From NCBI GenBank assembly GCA_902794535.1, contig CADBHQ010000040.1:1-34933 (forward strand): 34,933 nucleotides of DNA, in the 5' to 3' direction. Source of the stretch: Fibrobacter succinogenes. GTDB lineage: Bacteria; Fibrobacterota; Fibrobacteria; Fibrobacterales; Fibrobacteraceae. Below the pieces are notes generated by a model. It was not told where the DNA came from. It did not search any database and was given only the letters and a program-made list of their open reading frames with translations. A program made the translations under genes and the position numbers. Of this stretch, positions 1-8,512 are shown piece after piece (within the stretch, counting starts at the first letter, position 1; every line of letters begins with the position of its first letter).

Positions 1-1
1 G

Positions 2-163
2 GTTGCAGAATACATCTACACCGAAAACCGCTACAAGCAGCTCACCCGTAGCAATCCGGAAGTGGCCAAGAAGCTCGCCGACGACCTCCAGAAGGAAGTG
101 GACGCCCGCTACGCATTCTATGACGCCATGTCTAAGGATACGGAAGGTTTAATCAGTCTTTAA
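2..163 (+). CDS. nifJ: Pyruvate:ferredoxin (flavodoxin) oxidoreductase, C-terminal fragment
   Basis: Only the last 53 codons are in the window; the frame is open from base 2 and stops with TAA at 161-163. The peptide begins VAEYIYTENRYKQLTRSNPE and continues through a charged helix ending in a tyrosine-rich tail. The TENR-Y-x-x-L-x-x-SNPE pattern followed by a helix ending in R-Y-x-F-Y is what I recognise from the extreme C-terminus of homodimeric pyruvate:ferredoxin oxidoreductases, which oxidise pyruvate to acetyl-CoA and CO2 and reduce ferredoxin in anaerobes. No cofactor motif lies in this fragment, so the call rests on tail similarity alone. A strong terminator starts about 20 nt after the stop, so this gene ends its transcription unit. 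Confidence 0.7.
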   Translation, partial: VAEYIYTENRYKQLTRSNPEVAKKLADDLQKEVDARYAFYDAMSKDTEGLISL

Positions 164-181
164 TTAGTACTGATTAATTCA

Positions 182-225
182 GGAAAAACGGTTCCCGTTC
201 GAAAGAACGGGACCGTTTTTTTTTT
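182..225 (+). terminator. Intrinsic terminator after the nifJ-like gene
   Basis: An 11-13 bp GC-rich stem (arms ACGGTTCCCGTTC and GAACGGGACCGT, one bulged base, GAAA loop) is followed by a run of ten T. It ends the upstream transcript before the tRNA promoter. Confidence 0.93.
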
Positions 226-256
226 CAAAAAATTCCAGTTTTTTCGCCAATATCCC

Positions 257-285
257 TTGACAAGCGCGAATAACCTTTTTATATT
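257..285 (+). promoter_or_regulatory. Sigma-70 type promoter of tRNA-Asp
   Basis: TTGACA at 257-262 and TATATT at 280-285 are separated by exactly 17 nt. The predicted start near 292 leaves about 35 nt of 5' leader before the mature tRNA. The match to consensus is near perfect, as usual for stable RNA genes. Confidence 0.9.
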
Positions 286-326
286 TGGCTCGTTCGGTTA
301 GGAAACTGACCAAACGAAAAACCACT

Positions 327-417
327 GGGGTGGTAGCTCAATTTTGGTTAGCTCAATTTTGGTTAGAGCACCGGCCTGTCACGCCGGAGGTTGCGAGTTC
401 AAGCCTCGTCTATCCCG
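327..417 (+). tRNA. tRNA-Asp(GTC) with a 15-nt tandem duplication in the D-arm
   Basis: The acceptor stem is 327-333 paired with 410-416, with discriminator G417; no CCA is encoded. The anticodon stem CCGGC/GCCGG encloses a loop with anticodon GTC at 378-380 (Asp). The T-arm is GCGAG-TTCAAGC-CTCGT at 393-409. All these parts are intact. The D-arm is abnormal: GCTCAATTTTGGTTA occurs twice in tandem (336-350 and 351-365) before the closing GAGC at 366-369. Removing one copy gives a standard 76-nt tRNA; as written it is 91 nt. The GAGC could pair with either GCTC, giving a 26-nt D-loop or a 15-nt bulge between acceptor and D-stem. The promoter and terminator are intact. It may be a defective allele, a tolerated variant, or an assembly error; nothing in the window decides this. 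Confidence 0.88.
336..365 (+). repeat. 15-bp perfect tandem duplication inside tRNA-Asp
   Basis: Two identical 15-mers, GCTCAATTTTGGTTA, abut at 350/351. They cover the 5' strand of the D-stem and the D-loop. The absence of any mismatch between the copies suggests a recent event or a sequence artefact. Confidence 0.95.
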
Positions 418-420
418 CGA

Positions 421-450
421 AAAAAGACTCTCGATTCGAGAGTCTTTTTC
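421..450 (+). terminator. Intrinsic terminator of the tRNA-Asp unit
   Basis: Stem arms AAAGACTCTCG and CGAGAGTCTTT enclose a 3-nt loop (ATT), with T5 at the 3' side. It lies 4 nt after the tRNA discriminator base. Confidence 0.9.
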
Positions 451-509
451 GTTTACTCCCCTATTTTATTTCGTTTATTTTACCCCTCCTAAATTCAATG
501 TAAAAATTC

Positions 510-533
510 TATAATTTATTTTGTTCAGGAGGA
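510..533 (+). promoter_or_regulatory. -10 box and ribosome binding site of the repeat lipoprotein gene
   Basis: TATAAT lies at 510-515 with no recognisable -35 at 17 nt. AGGAGG at 528-533 is a full Shine-Dalgarno sequence 3 nt before the ATG. Just upstream, CCTCCTAAATTC (485-496) nearly matches CCTCCCTAAATTC (5421-5433) in the promoter of the other Cys-rich lipoprotein. Confidence 0.6.
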
Positions 534-536
534 TCT

Positions 537-3179
537 ATGCGCAAAGTCTTACGCAAGAACAAATCTCTACGCCATTACCTGCAAGCCGCAATTGCATGCG
601 CAACTCTTTTTATCGGAATCAACGTTGTCACTTCGTGCAGCGGCTACGGTTCCGAATACAACAACAATAACCAATCTAACTGGTATGACGACGACGATGA
701 ATCGTCTTCGAGCTACGCCAAATCGAGTTCCTCGAGCTACGGAAAATCAAGCTCTTCTAGCAACAAGTCTTCCAGTTCTTCAAGCCGTTACAGTAGCTCT
801 AGCGAAAAATCGTCTAGCAGCAGCTACATCGACACCACAACCGTGAAAACAGTCACCGATCTAGCGGATTCCTGCTCCGACGGCGAAGAGAAAACGGTAT
901 CGGCAGATTCCAGCGTTTACCGCTGCGTTTACAGCACTTGGTTTAAGATACTCAAGAATATTCCCGATTGCACTAAAAAGAACGAAGCCGAAACCTTCTA
1001 CAAGAACGACCCGTACGTTTGCATAAACAGCAACTGGAGAGTCATTTCCGAAATCGAAGCCAAGTTAGGCGTGTGCACCAAGGCCCTTTCGGGCACAACC
1101 AAGTCAACCGATAATAAAAACTACGTTTGCGACAGCACAAAGTGGCGACTCACGACCATTTCCGAAGTCAAGGGCGAATGCACCTCTGCCAAGAACGGAA
1201 CAACTGCTTCGTACAACGACACAAACTTCATTTGCCGCGGCACCACCTGGCAAAAACTGACCCAGATCGAGCAGGATTCGGGCGTTTGCAGCAAGGACCG
1301 CTTTGGCGAAGTTCTACGCGTGAAGCCCTTATATTCCAACAGGGATACAACATACTACAAGTGCAACGAATACGAATGGACCACCACCACCGCAGCCGAA
1401 GACATTATCGGGAAATGCGACAGCACTAAAACAGCAGACTCCATTTATATAGTATCGAGCGTCAAATACGTGTGCGATAACGGGACCTGGCGCGCACCAA
1501 CCTCAATGGAAATTTCTTACGGCTTCTGCAACGCCAAAAACCAGGACTCTATCAAAAAATCGGGCAGCACGAAATACATCTGCGACAAGGGCACATGGCG
1601 CATTACGAACGCCGAGGAATACTATGGAGCCTGCACTGACGCGCTCCAGGATACCACATATTCTTATGACAGCAAACTCTACGCCTGCATCAACAAAAAA
1701 TGGACCGTTCTCCCAGAACCGCCCCTTAGCACCCTCGCCTACTGCACCAAGAAAAACCAAGGGTCCAAGACCAAAACGACAAGCCCTAAGGCCTATTACA
1801 TCTGCGACAACTACCAATGGCAAAAGATCGACTCGCTATCATACACAATCGGAATGTGCAACAAGGACAGCGTTGGCGTTAGAAAGTCGAATTACGAATG
1901 TAGGGACAAATCAGGTACGTACCAGTGGGTTAAACTCACAATTGCGGAACAATTAGGAGCAGAATGCACCGCTCTAAACGATGGCGAACTCATCCAAGGT
2001 TACGTTTGTGACAGCACCAAATGGAGACTGCAAACTACTAGAGAAAAAAATATCGGCGAAACATGCTCTCACAGTAAAATTGGCACAAGAGCAGATTATG
2101 CAGGAGAAAGCTATACATGCCAAGCTAAAGGCTGGGTTTCTGCTACCGAAGAAATGAACTCTATGGGAGCCTGCTCCGACGAAGGGCGCATTCTTAAAAA
2201 CACCTCTATGACAAAAGTCTGCTACCTAGGGAACTGGGTCCAACTCAAAAACATCACTATCGATACAACCAGAGATTGCATGAAAGATAGTACTATCGGA
2301 CTGTACAACGACATGATTTACTTTTGTCCGTGGGCCCTTAACAAATGGCGAGCCGTCGGTCCTGTCGGCATGGAAGTCGGTTACGCCTGCACCCAGAAAA
2401 ACACCGGAAAGACTGTATTATCCAAGGATTCAATCTATTACACCTGTAGAAAAAGCGGTTCCTTTGATAGCTATTGGGATACCAAACAACTTCGTGAAAT
2501 CCTTGGCGGATGCAGCGGCGAAAGAACCGTAGATGTTGTTGGACAGAAATACAAGTGCACTGGAGAAAATATCTGGACCCCGATCTACGGAGAAATGACA
2601 GATTCAAGAGGCAAATCAAAAAGCTACAAAACGCTCAAAGTAGGCAAACAGCTTTGGATTGCCGAAAACCTGAATTATGAATCGGCCAATAGTTGGTGCT
2701 ATAATAACCAAAGCGATAATTGCGACGAATTCGGAAGACTATACACATGGAACAATATCAGCGACGCCTGCCCCACAGGATGGCATGTTCCGAGTGTAAA
2801 CGATTTCTGGACTTACACGCAACATCCTCTATCCCCTTCAATAACATCAAATGTGTCTTGGCAAGAAGGCGCACCAACATCGTCTTACTCCAGTGCCTAT
2901 CCTAGAATCGAAGGACTCGAAATCAAAGCTGCTGGCATGATGAACGCTTCTGGAGGTTTTGAATTTATAAATCGTGTTGGAGGAATATGGTTCTCAGATG
3001 AATCTGCCGCAGGAAATGTTTACGTTGAAGCCTATGGATACTCAAACAACCAATCTTGGACAAGCAATACACCCTCGGACCAGTTTACAACCATAGGTTC
3101 AGGCGATAAGCACCCCTCAGCATTCCGAGTTTCAAAGTCTTACGCATTCCCCATCCGCTGCGTAAAAGACTTGAAATAA
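537..3179 (+). CDS. Polyserine-linked repeat lipoprotein with C-terminal Fibrobacter major paralogous domain
   Basis: An 880-residue secreted lipoprotein of unknown function. A basic N-terminus and hydrophobic segment end in the lipobox VTSC, making Cys34 the lipidated residue. Residues about 54-97 are a serine-rich linker typical of Fibrobacter surface proteins. From about 110 to 715 there are 16 imperfect repeats of 33-42 residues with the pattern C-x(10-20)-Y/F-x-C-x(3-8)-W, each starting with a Cys that likely disulfide-bonds to the second. The last ~190 residues (K-TLKVGKQLWIAENLNY, GRLYTW, CPTGWHVPS) match what I know of the Fibrobacter succinogenes major paralogous domain (TIGR02145-like). 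The start is fixed by AGGAGG 3 nt upstream. The repeat also occurs once near the N-terminus of the protein at 5470. A structural or binding role on the cell surface is possible but is inference. Confidence 0.9.
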   Translation: MRKVLRKNKSLRHYLQAAIACATLFIGINVVTSCSGYGSEYNNNNQSNWYDDDDESSSSYAKSSSSSYGKSSSSSNKSSSSSSRYSSSSEKSSSSSYIDTTTVKTVTDLADSCSDGEEKTVSADSSVYRCVYSTWFKILKNIPDCTKKNEAETFYKNDPYVCINSNWRVISEIEAKLGVCTKALSGTTKSTDNKNYVCDSTKWRLTTISEVKGECTSAKNGTTASYNDTNFICRGTTWQKLTQIEQDSGVCSKDRFGEVLRVKPLYSNRDTTYYKCNEYEWTTTTAAEDIIGKCDSTKTADSIYIVSSVKYVCDNGTWRAPTSMEISYGFCNAKNQDSIKKSGSTKYICDKGTWRITNAEEYYGACTDALQDTTYSYDSKLYACINKKWTVLPEPPLSTLAYCTKKNQGSKTKTTSPKAYYICDNYQWQKIDSLSYTIGMCNKDSVGVRKSNYECRDKSGTYQWVKLTIAEQLGAECTALNDGELIQGYVCDSTKWRLQTTREKNIGETCSHSKIGTRADYAGESYTCQAKGWVSATEEMNSMGACSDEGRILKNTSMTKVCYLGNWVQLKNITIDTTRDCMKDSTIGLYNDMIYFCPWALNKWRAVGPVGMEVGYACTQKNTGKTVLSKDSIYYTCRKSGSFDSYWDTKQLREILGGCSGERTVDVVGQKYKCTGENIWTPIYGEMTDSRGKSKSYKTLKVGKQLWIAENLNYESANSWCYNNQSDNCDEFGRLYTWNNISDACPTGWHVPSVNDFWTYTQHPLSPSITSNVSWQEGAPTSSYSSAYPRIEGLEIKAAGMMNASGGFEFINRVGGIWFSDESAAGNVYVEAYGYSNNQSWTSNTPSDQFTTIGSGDKHPSAFRVSKSYAFPIRCVKDLK

Positions 3180-3188
3180 AGCCCACAG

Positions 3189-3215
3189 AAAAAGCACCCT
3201 CTCGGGTGCTTTTAA
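3189..3215. terminator. Bidirectional terminator between convergent genes
   Basis: GCACCC-TCTC-GGGTGC has an A-run on its left and a T-run on its right, so it can terminate both the lipoprotein gene (plus) and the nucleotidyltransferase gene (minus), whose stop codon lies 23 nt away. Confidence 0.9.
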
Positions 3216-3237
3216 ATTTTGATGTCTACGAAAACGA

Positions 3238-4161
3238 CTATTCGTGAACAATCACGTTGTCCAGCGTCTTTCCTTCGACCTTGACGCCATCCCACAAGAC
3301 AGCGTTGCTAATGGTGCAATTATCAACGACACAACCCTCGCCTACCGACACATTCGGACCGATGGTGCTGTTCGAAATTTTAGCACCCTTGCCAATATAG
3401 CACGGGGCAATCACCTTGACACCCGGAACATTGACCGAGGCGGAGTTGTCGCAACGAGTCAGCACGTGGGCATTAGTTTCGAGAAGCGTTTCAGCAAGGC
3501 CGCAGTCCAGCCACTTTTGTACCGGAGCCGTACGGAACTTGCAGCCCTTTTCGAGCATCATTTCGAGAGCATCGGTCAGCTGGAATTCGTTCTTGGTGCG
3601 GATATCGTTGTCCATCAGGAACTTGAGGCACTGCTTGAGCACCTTGGTGTCCTTAATGTAGTAGATACCCACAATGGCTTCGTCAGACACAAATTCTTGC
3701 GGCTTTTCGACCAGGCGCGTAATGCGGCCATCGGCTTCGGTCACAGCAACGCCAAAACGGCGCGGGTCTTCTACCTTGAACGTGTAGAGGATATTTTCGT
3801 CTACATTATGGAGAATCGAAAGATCCGCTTCAAAAAGGGTATCACCAAGAATAATGAGAACAGATTCATCGTCGTCCACGTATGGCAGTGCGAGGCTAAT
3901 CGCTTCGCCCAGTCCCTGCGGGTTGGACTGCACCACAGCGCGAGTTTTACCCCAGGCAGGACGCTTGGTCAAAAAATTGTCTACAGCTTCGGCCTTGTAG
4001 CCGGTAATAAAAATCGTTTCCGTGGGCTTCAAGCTCAAGGAATCTTCAACAATCCAATCTAAAATCGTCTTACCAGCAACAGGCAGCAAGCACTTCGGCA
4101 CATTTTCAGTGTAAGGCCGTAGACGCAGTCCGTTTCCAGCGACGGGCAGAACAATCTTCAT
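3238..4161 (-). CDS. Sugar-phosphate nucleotidyltransferase with C-terminal left-handed beta-helix
   Basis: A 307-residue enzyme of the NDP-sugar pyrophosphorylase family, which joins a nucleoside triphosphate and a sugar-1-phosphate to give an NDP-sugar for envelope polysaccharides. The N-terminus MKIVLPVAGNGLRLRPYT-ENVPKCLLPVAGK is the nucleotide-binding signature; the usual GxGTRL is GNGLRL, with Thr replaced by Leu. PK at 22-23, LGD with Asp107 (metal) and VEKP at 151-154 are present. Residues about 245-307 carry hexapeptide-type repeats (IAPCYIGKGAKI, STIGPNVSVGEGCVV), a beta-helix tail seen in GlmU-like and mannose-1-phosphate guanylyltransferase-like members. Sugar and nucleotide specificity cannot be read. 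GAGGA lies 11 nt before the ATG. It is monocistronic between two terminators and downstream of tRNA-Lys. Confidence 0.87.
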   Translation of the reverse strand: MKIVLPVAGNGLRLRPYTENVPKCLLPVAGKTILDWIVEDSLSLKPTETIFITGYKAEAVDNFLTKRPAWGKTRAVVQSNPQGLGEAISLALPYVDDDESVLIILGDTLFEADLSILHNVDENILYTFKVEDPRRFGVAVTEADGRITRLVEKPQEFVSDEAIVGIYYIKDTKVLKQCLKFLMDNDIRTKNEFQLTDALEMMLEKGCKFRTAPVQKWLDCGLAETLLETNAHVLTRCDNSASVNVPGVKVIAPCYIGKGAKISNSTIGPNVSVGEGCVVDNCTISNAVLWDGVKVEGKTLDNVIVHE

Positions 4162-4199
4162 TTAATCCAAATTCCTCAAAAACAAAACTTTACACTCGC

Positions 4200-4208
4200 A
4201 ATATAGCA
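4200..4208 (-). promoter_or_regulatory. Extended -10 promoter of the nucleotidyltransferase gene
   Basis: On the minus strand the sequence reads TGC-TATATT, an extended -10 (TGnTATATT). No good -35 is visible 17 nt upstream. It lies after the tRNA-Lys terminator, so it can drive the gene independently. Confidence 0.55.
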
Positions 4209-4253
4209 TTTTAAATGGAGAGAGAGTATCTGAAAATAATAATATTGTTGTAA

Positions 4254-4288
4254 TAAAAGAAAACCGCCTCGGGGTGAGACGGTTTTTC
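4254..4288 (-). terminator. Intrinsic terminator of tRNA-Lys
   Basis: On the minus strand AAAACCGTCTC and GAGGCGGTTTT form a stem with one G-U pair around an ACCCC loop, ending in a T-rich tail just downstream of the tRNA. Confidence 0.87.
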
Positions 4289-4289
4289 G

Positions 4290-4362
<73 letters not shown>

Positions 4363-4381
4363 ATAGTCGCTTAGGACGCGC

Positions 4382-4410
4382 ACAATAGAATTAAAATGGT
4401 CCGCTGTCAA
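4382..4410 (-). promoter_or_regulatory. Sigma-70 type promoter of tRNA-Lys
   Basis: On the minus strand TTGACA (4405-4410) and TATTGT (4382-4387) are spaced by 17 nt. The predicted start lies about 13 nt before the mature tRNA. Confidence 0.88.
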
Positions 4411-4487
4411 GGGGTGAAAACGCATTTTTTCAAAAAATTTCTAATTCTAAGCACTAAGCTCTAGGTTCTATGTTCTATATTATGGCC

Positions 4488-5381
4488 ATGAGCCTGAATT
4501 CAAACCGCATGGATGCCTATTTGGCGTTTTTGGGAGTGGAACGGAATCTTTCGCCCGCCACCATCCAGAGCTATCAGGAAGACTTGCGGCATTTTGTAGC
4601 TTGGCTCGACGAAATTAACCTAGACCTTAAGGATTTGACGCCCGAAAAACTGGACGAGTTCCTGACGCTCACCGCTGGACAAGAGGAATACTCCCCCACA
4701 TCAATCGCAAGGCATTTTTCGAGCCTGCGCGGGTTCCTCAAGTACATGCAGAATCAGGGCGAGTACGACTACAGCACCGAATCGATGCTTGAACGCCCAA
4801 AGCTCGGGCATTACCTGCCACAATACCTGACCCGCGAGGAGGTCGACAGCGTGTTCGAGAGCGCCGCAAACGGCAAGAACCCGCTGCGCGACACCGCCCT
4901 ATTCGAGCTCATGTACAGCGCCGGACTCCGTATTTCGGAAACCCTGAACATCAAGCTAGCCCAGCTCGACCTGGACAACGAATGGCTCACGCCCATTGGC
5001 AAGGGCAACAAGCAGCGCTTGGTACCGCTCGGAAGCAAGGCAAAAGAAAACTTGAAAGCTTGGATAGAACTCGGACGCCCGCTCACCCACCCGACCACAG
5101 ACAACATAATTCTCAATTCTCGAGGCAAGCCCATGACTCGCATGGGGGCTTGGAAAATCGTACAGCAGCATACCATGCATCTCTCAAAACAGGTCTCACC
5201 GCATACATTCCGGCACAGTTTTGCAACGCACTGCCTTGAAGCGGGCATGGACCTACGTGTTTTGCAGGAACTCCTCGGGCATGCCGATATCAGCACCACA
5301 CAGATTTACACGCATATCGACAAGGAATTCATTAAGCAGGAACACCGCGCTTACCATCCCAGAGAATTAGCCGGGAAATAA
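4488..5381 (+). CDS. Site-specific tyrosine recombinase, XerC/XerD type
   Basis: About 297 residues, the usual XerC/XerD length (~298). The N-terminal SAM-like core-binding domain (LGVERNLSPATIQSYQEDL) is followed by the catalytic domain. With numbering from the upstream ATG at 4470, the full catalytic set is visible: Arg154 (SAGLRISE), Lys178 (GKGNKQR), His245 and Arg248 (HTFRHSFATH), His271 (LLGHAD) and Tyr280 (TTQIYTH). Xer proteins resolve chromosome dimers at dif during division; no dif site was recognised here. In-frame ATGs lie at 4470, 4482, 4488 and 4509; none has a Shine-Dalgarno sequence. 4488 is preferred from family length. TATATT at 4476-4481 directly precedes the starts, so translation may be leaderless. 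Whether it is XerC or XerD cannot be settled from sequence alone. It stands alone, with no integrase context. Confidence 0.9.
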   Translation: MSLNSNRMDAYLAFLGVERNLSPATIQSYQEDLRHFVAWLDEINLDLKDLTPEKLDEFLTLTAGQEEYSPTSIARHFSSLRGFLKYMQNQGEYDYSTESMLERPKLGHYLPQYLTREEVDSVFESAANGKNPLRDTALFELMYSAGLRISETLNIKLAQLDLDNEWLTPIGKGNKQRLVPLGSKAKENLKAWIELGRPLTHPTTDNIILNSRGKPMTRMGAWKIVQQHTMHLSKQVSPHTFRHSFATHCLEAGMDLRVLQELLGHADISTTQIYTHIDKEFIKQEHRAYHPRELAGK

Positions 5382-5414
5382 ACAACCGCACCCGCTTGAT
5401 TCCGTAAATGCAAT

Positions 5415-5443
5415 TTGACGCCTCCCTAAATTCTAGGTATATT
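5415..5443 (+). promoter_or_regulatory. Promoter of the second Cys-rich lipoprotein gene
   Basis: TTGACG (5415-5420), 17-nt spacer, TATATT (5438-5443). The spacer contains CCTCCCTAAATTC, similar to the sequence upstream of the first lipoprotein gene. GAGG at 5461-5464 serves as ribosome binding site for the ATG at 5470. Confidence 0.85.
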
Positions 5444-5469
5444 TGGACAAAATATAAAAAGAGGCTAAA

Positions 5470-7119
5470 ATGAAAAAGCTGTCACTCCTTTTGTTTCCGG
5501 CTCTAACTGTTGCCGCATTCTTTGCAGCCTGTGGCGACGATTCAAGTAGCGACAAGAAAAAAACGCCTATTACCGAAGTCAACACGATATATGAACTTGG
5601 CCTTTGCGGTGAAGAAAACGAAGGCGATACCGTTTACGCTAAAGAACAAGATGCAGAATATTTCTGCGACGGAGAAAACTGGGCACCAGTAGCCTCCGAT
5701 GATGACAAAAGTTCTTCGAGTGCCGAAAAAGGAGCAAAGTCCTCTTCTAGCAGTAAAAAAACAAGCTCAAAAAGCAGTTCCTCTAAGGCTTCCGAAGAAG
5801 ATCTCAAGAATTTTGCCAAGCTCTGCGAAGCCTCGGGCGGTAAAGCAAAAGACGGCGTTTGCACCTGTAGCGAAGAAGTTTGCGACATCGGTTCCGTATG
5901 TAACACCGTGACCAAGAAATGCGCCAACCAAATTACAAGCGACGAAAGCGAATGCGATGAAAGCTACAAAAGCACTTGCTCCAACAGTCCCGTGGGAATC
6001 GGCATTGTCAAGGAATGCGTAAAGGGTGTTCTCGTAAACCGTTCCTGCAGCACCGTTTCCTGTAACGAAGATGGCACTGACTGCGGCGAATGCCTCGACG
6101 ACGTGCAGACCTGTACCGAGGACAAGAACTTCAAGGCGACGGTTACCCGCTGCGAAAAAGGCAAGAAGGTGACCGAAAGTTGCGGTGAAAATTCCTGCGA
6201 CCCGCGCGACAACGGTTGCGGTGCGTGCACGAACTACGAACACACATGCACCAACGATGAAGCCGGAAAGGGAACTGTCTACGAATGCGTCGCCGGCGAA
6301 GCCAAGAAGGCCGTTTCCATATGCGGCAACAAGTCGTGCCGTACCGACAAGGCCATCTGCGGCGAGTGCCTGAACGGCGAACTGAGGTGCGACAACGACA
6401 ACAACAACAATGCCGTCATGTACAGGTGCGTCGACGGGCAATGGGAACGGCTCCATAACAAGTTCGACCCGCTCGACAAGGACAATTACAAATGTCCCGT
6501 CGCTTGTAGAGAGGGCACCGATCCACAGAAGATGGAAATCGAATGCGACATAGACCAATGTTCTGATTGTGATCCATGCTGGGGAGAACCAATGGTGGGA
6601 GCTCCCTCCAATCCAAACCCCTGCTACGACGAGAAACGTTGCAAACAAATTCTCAAGGATGAAGATCCCGACTACCCGCCGTTCAGGGATTTCGAAACGA
6701 AAAATAAATGGAAGGCCCTGATTCCCGAAGAAAAAATGGCAGTGAAGACCGTTACAGGATACAACTGGAAAGACTATACCCACACTGACGTTAATGACCG
6801 AGTGGGGCCTTTCGAGTTTGACCTTACAAACGAGACGCGCCGCGTATCGTGCAACGCCTTGGGAACCTACTTCGGCAAATGCCACAACACCCTGCAGACC
6901 TGCATCAACACAAGTTATCACAAAGGCGGATTCATGGTGGTCTGCGCTAACGGTGAACTTATCGACGAAGAGAAGGAAGGAGACGGAATCGCTTGCAATT
7001 GCGAAATAACAACTAACAACGCCGAGGGATGTTGTTACACCAGAAGTGCCTGCTTCAAGCAAACCAACTGGTCTAGGGACCGCTGCGCTAAGCCCCAGAG
7101 CACCGCTGCCGACGAATAA
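5470..7119 (+). CDS. Cys-rich polyserine lipoprotein, function unknown
   Basis: A 549-residue secreted lipoprotein: signal peptide with lipobox FAAC (lipidated Cys21) followed by acidic and serine residues. Residues about 40-76 hold one copy of the same C...YFC...NW module that is repeated 16 times in the protein at 537. Serine/lysine linkers follow (about 78-105), then roughly four Cys-rich units of 45 residues (patterns CGECL-x-C, C-x-C-x-C) between about 165 and 320. The C-terminal ~230 residues contain further Cys pairs (CSDCDPCW, CNCE, GCCYTRSACF) and no family I recognise. The Cys count suggests a disulfide-stabilised extracellular protein. It has its own promoter and terminator. No enzymatic motif was found. 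Confidence 0.85.
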   Translation: MKKLSLLLFPALTVAAFFAACGDDSSSDKKKTPITEVNTIYELGLCGEENEGDTVYAKEQDAEYFCDGENWAPVASDDDKSSSSAEKGAKSSSSSKKTSSKSSSSKASEEDLKNFAKLCEASGGKAKDGVCTCSEEVCDIGSVCNTVTKKCANQITSDESECDESYKSTCSNSPVGIGIVKECVKGVLVNRSCSTVSCNEDGTDCGECLDDVQTCTEDKNFKATVTRCEKGKKVTESCGENSCDPRDNGCGACTNYEHTCTNDEAGKGTVYECVAGEAKKAVSICGNKSCRTDKAICGECLNGELRCDNDNNNNAVMYRCVDGQWERLHNKFDPLDKDNYKCPVACREGTDPQKMEIECDIDQCSDCDPCWGEPMVGAPSNPNPCYDEKRCKQILKDEDPDYPPFRDFETKNKWKALIPEEKMAVKTVTGYNWKDYTHTDVNDRVGPFEFDLTNETRRVSCNALGTYFGKCHNTLQTCINTSYHKGGFMVVCANGELIDEEKEGDGIACNCEITTNNAEGCCYTRSACFKQTNWSRDRCAKPQSTAADE

Positions 7120-7141
7120 TTTCAAAGCCAAAACAAGCAGA

Positions 7142-7165
7142 AAGGAACCGCAAGGTTCCTTTTTT
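7142..7165 (+). terminator. Intrinsic terminator
   Basis: AAGGAACC-GCAA-GGTTCCTT followed by a T-run. It closes the Cys-rich lipoprotein gene. Confidence 0.93.
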
Positions 7166-7234
7166 GCATATTGACGTATTGTCCACGATAAACGGCGCCG
7201 CCCTGGGAATTTATCCCTAAAGGGAATATATGTT

Positions 7235-7240
7235 TATAAT
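7235..7240 (+). promoter_or_regulatory. -10 box directly before the GH10 start codon
   Basis: TATAAT lies 14 nt (first base to first base) upstream of the ATG. Transcription would begin about 1-2 nt before the start codon. There is no Shine-Dalgarno sequence, and no convincing -35 hexamer. Confidence 0.5.
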
Positions 7241-7248
7241 GGATAACT

Positions 7249-8512
7249 ATGACTTCTCGAATTTTAAAAATTGCCACCTGTGCGCTGTTCTGCGCGTTTA
7301 CAAGTGTATTTGCAGGCCCAGGCCTTGCCGACGGTGCGGCCAAGTTCCTCGGCAATATTCCGCTTGATGGCGAAGTCCCGTCTGATTTCGCGAAATACTG
7401 GAACCAGATTACCCCTGAATACGAATGCCTGTGGGTCCAAATCGAAGCGACTCGTGGCGAATTCGACTTTTCCAAGTGCGATGCGATTTACAACTGGGCA
7501 AAAGAGAACGGAGTCCTATTCAAGTTCAACACACTCGTACGGGGCTCACGCTACCCAGGTTGGGTCAGTCAACTTAATGTTGAAGAAACCAAGGATGCCA
7601 TTACCGCCTGGTTTGATGCTGTCGCGGAGCATTACCCCGACCTAGAAATGATCGATGTGGTAACCGAGGCTGGCCGATCAGCGACAAACCAGTACCACTC
7701 TGGATTCGGTAGAGGCAATCTCTTTATCGATGCCCTAGGCGGTGACAACGATGGCGACTACAATTTCGTCACTACGGCCTTCAAGATGGCTCGCGAGCGC
7801 TGGCCCAAGGCGATCCTCATTTACAACGACTACAATACGTTCCAATGGCAAAGAGATGTCGGAATAAATCTTATCAATACCATCAAAAAGAACGGTGCGC
7901 CAGTCGACGGCTACGGAATGCAAGGACATGATTTAATGGCTACGGGCTCCAGCCCGACAAACTGTCTCAACTTCAATATCCTAAAAAAATACCTACAAGA
8001 AATTATAGACAGTACGCAGATTCCGTTGTTCATTACCGAATACGATATTGCGACTTTGGACGATGAAATTCAGAAAAGATGCTATTCAGAACAAATCCCC
8101 CTCTTCATGGAAGAGGAGCATATTGCTGGCATTACCCTTTGGGGCTATATCTACGGCAAGACATGGGCATCTTGCGACGCAAGGGAACAAGGGTGTTCCG
8201 GCATTATCAGGGATGGCATAGACCGCCCGGCAATGACCTGGCTCAAGGAGTATTTCAATTTTCAGGAAGATACTACTGCGAAGGATTCGACTATTGGCGA
8301 TTCCACGATTTCAATCGGCAGCAGCCTCCACCTGCAAGCGAATACCCTCCAGGCATACGACGTGTTTGACCTGAACGGGGTCCGCCTTGGCCGTCTGCGC
8401 GCCTACACCATGGACGAGGCCGTTTCGATACTCAAGAATACTAGCGACATCAAGGTCCAGGGCGTCTACATGCTCCGCTCCGTGAAGAACGGCACAGTAA
8501 AGCAAGTGCAGA

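Noticed and set aside
336..365. tRNA intron or integration site as explanation of the duplicated 15-mer
   Set aside because: Introns sit in the anticodon loop and leave no direct duplication; a perfect tandem copy is better explained by slippage or assembly error.
285..503. A 72-codon open frame running across the tRNA-Asp
   Set aside because: It translates the tRNA and its terminator. The apparent length is due to the tRNA duplication; no ribosome binding site or family.
666..840. AGC/TCN serine-codon run as a microsatellite or CRISPR-like array
   Set aside because: It is in-frame coding for a polyserine linker with mixed codons and no regular spacers.
4488..5381. Tyrosine recombinase as a sign of an integrated element at tRNA-Lys
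   Set aside because: The tRNA-Lys is intact with no repeated 3' end nearby, the gene has XerC/D length and motifs, and the neighbours are housekeeping genes.
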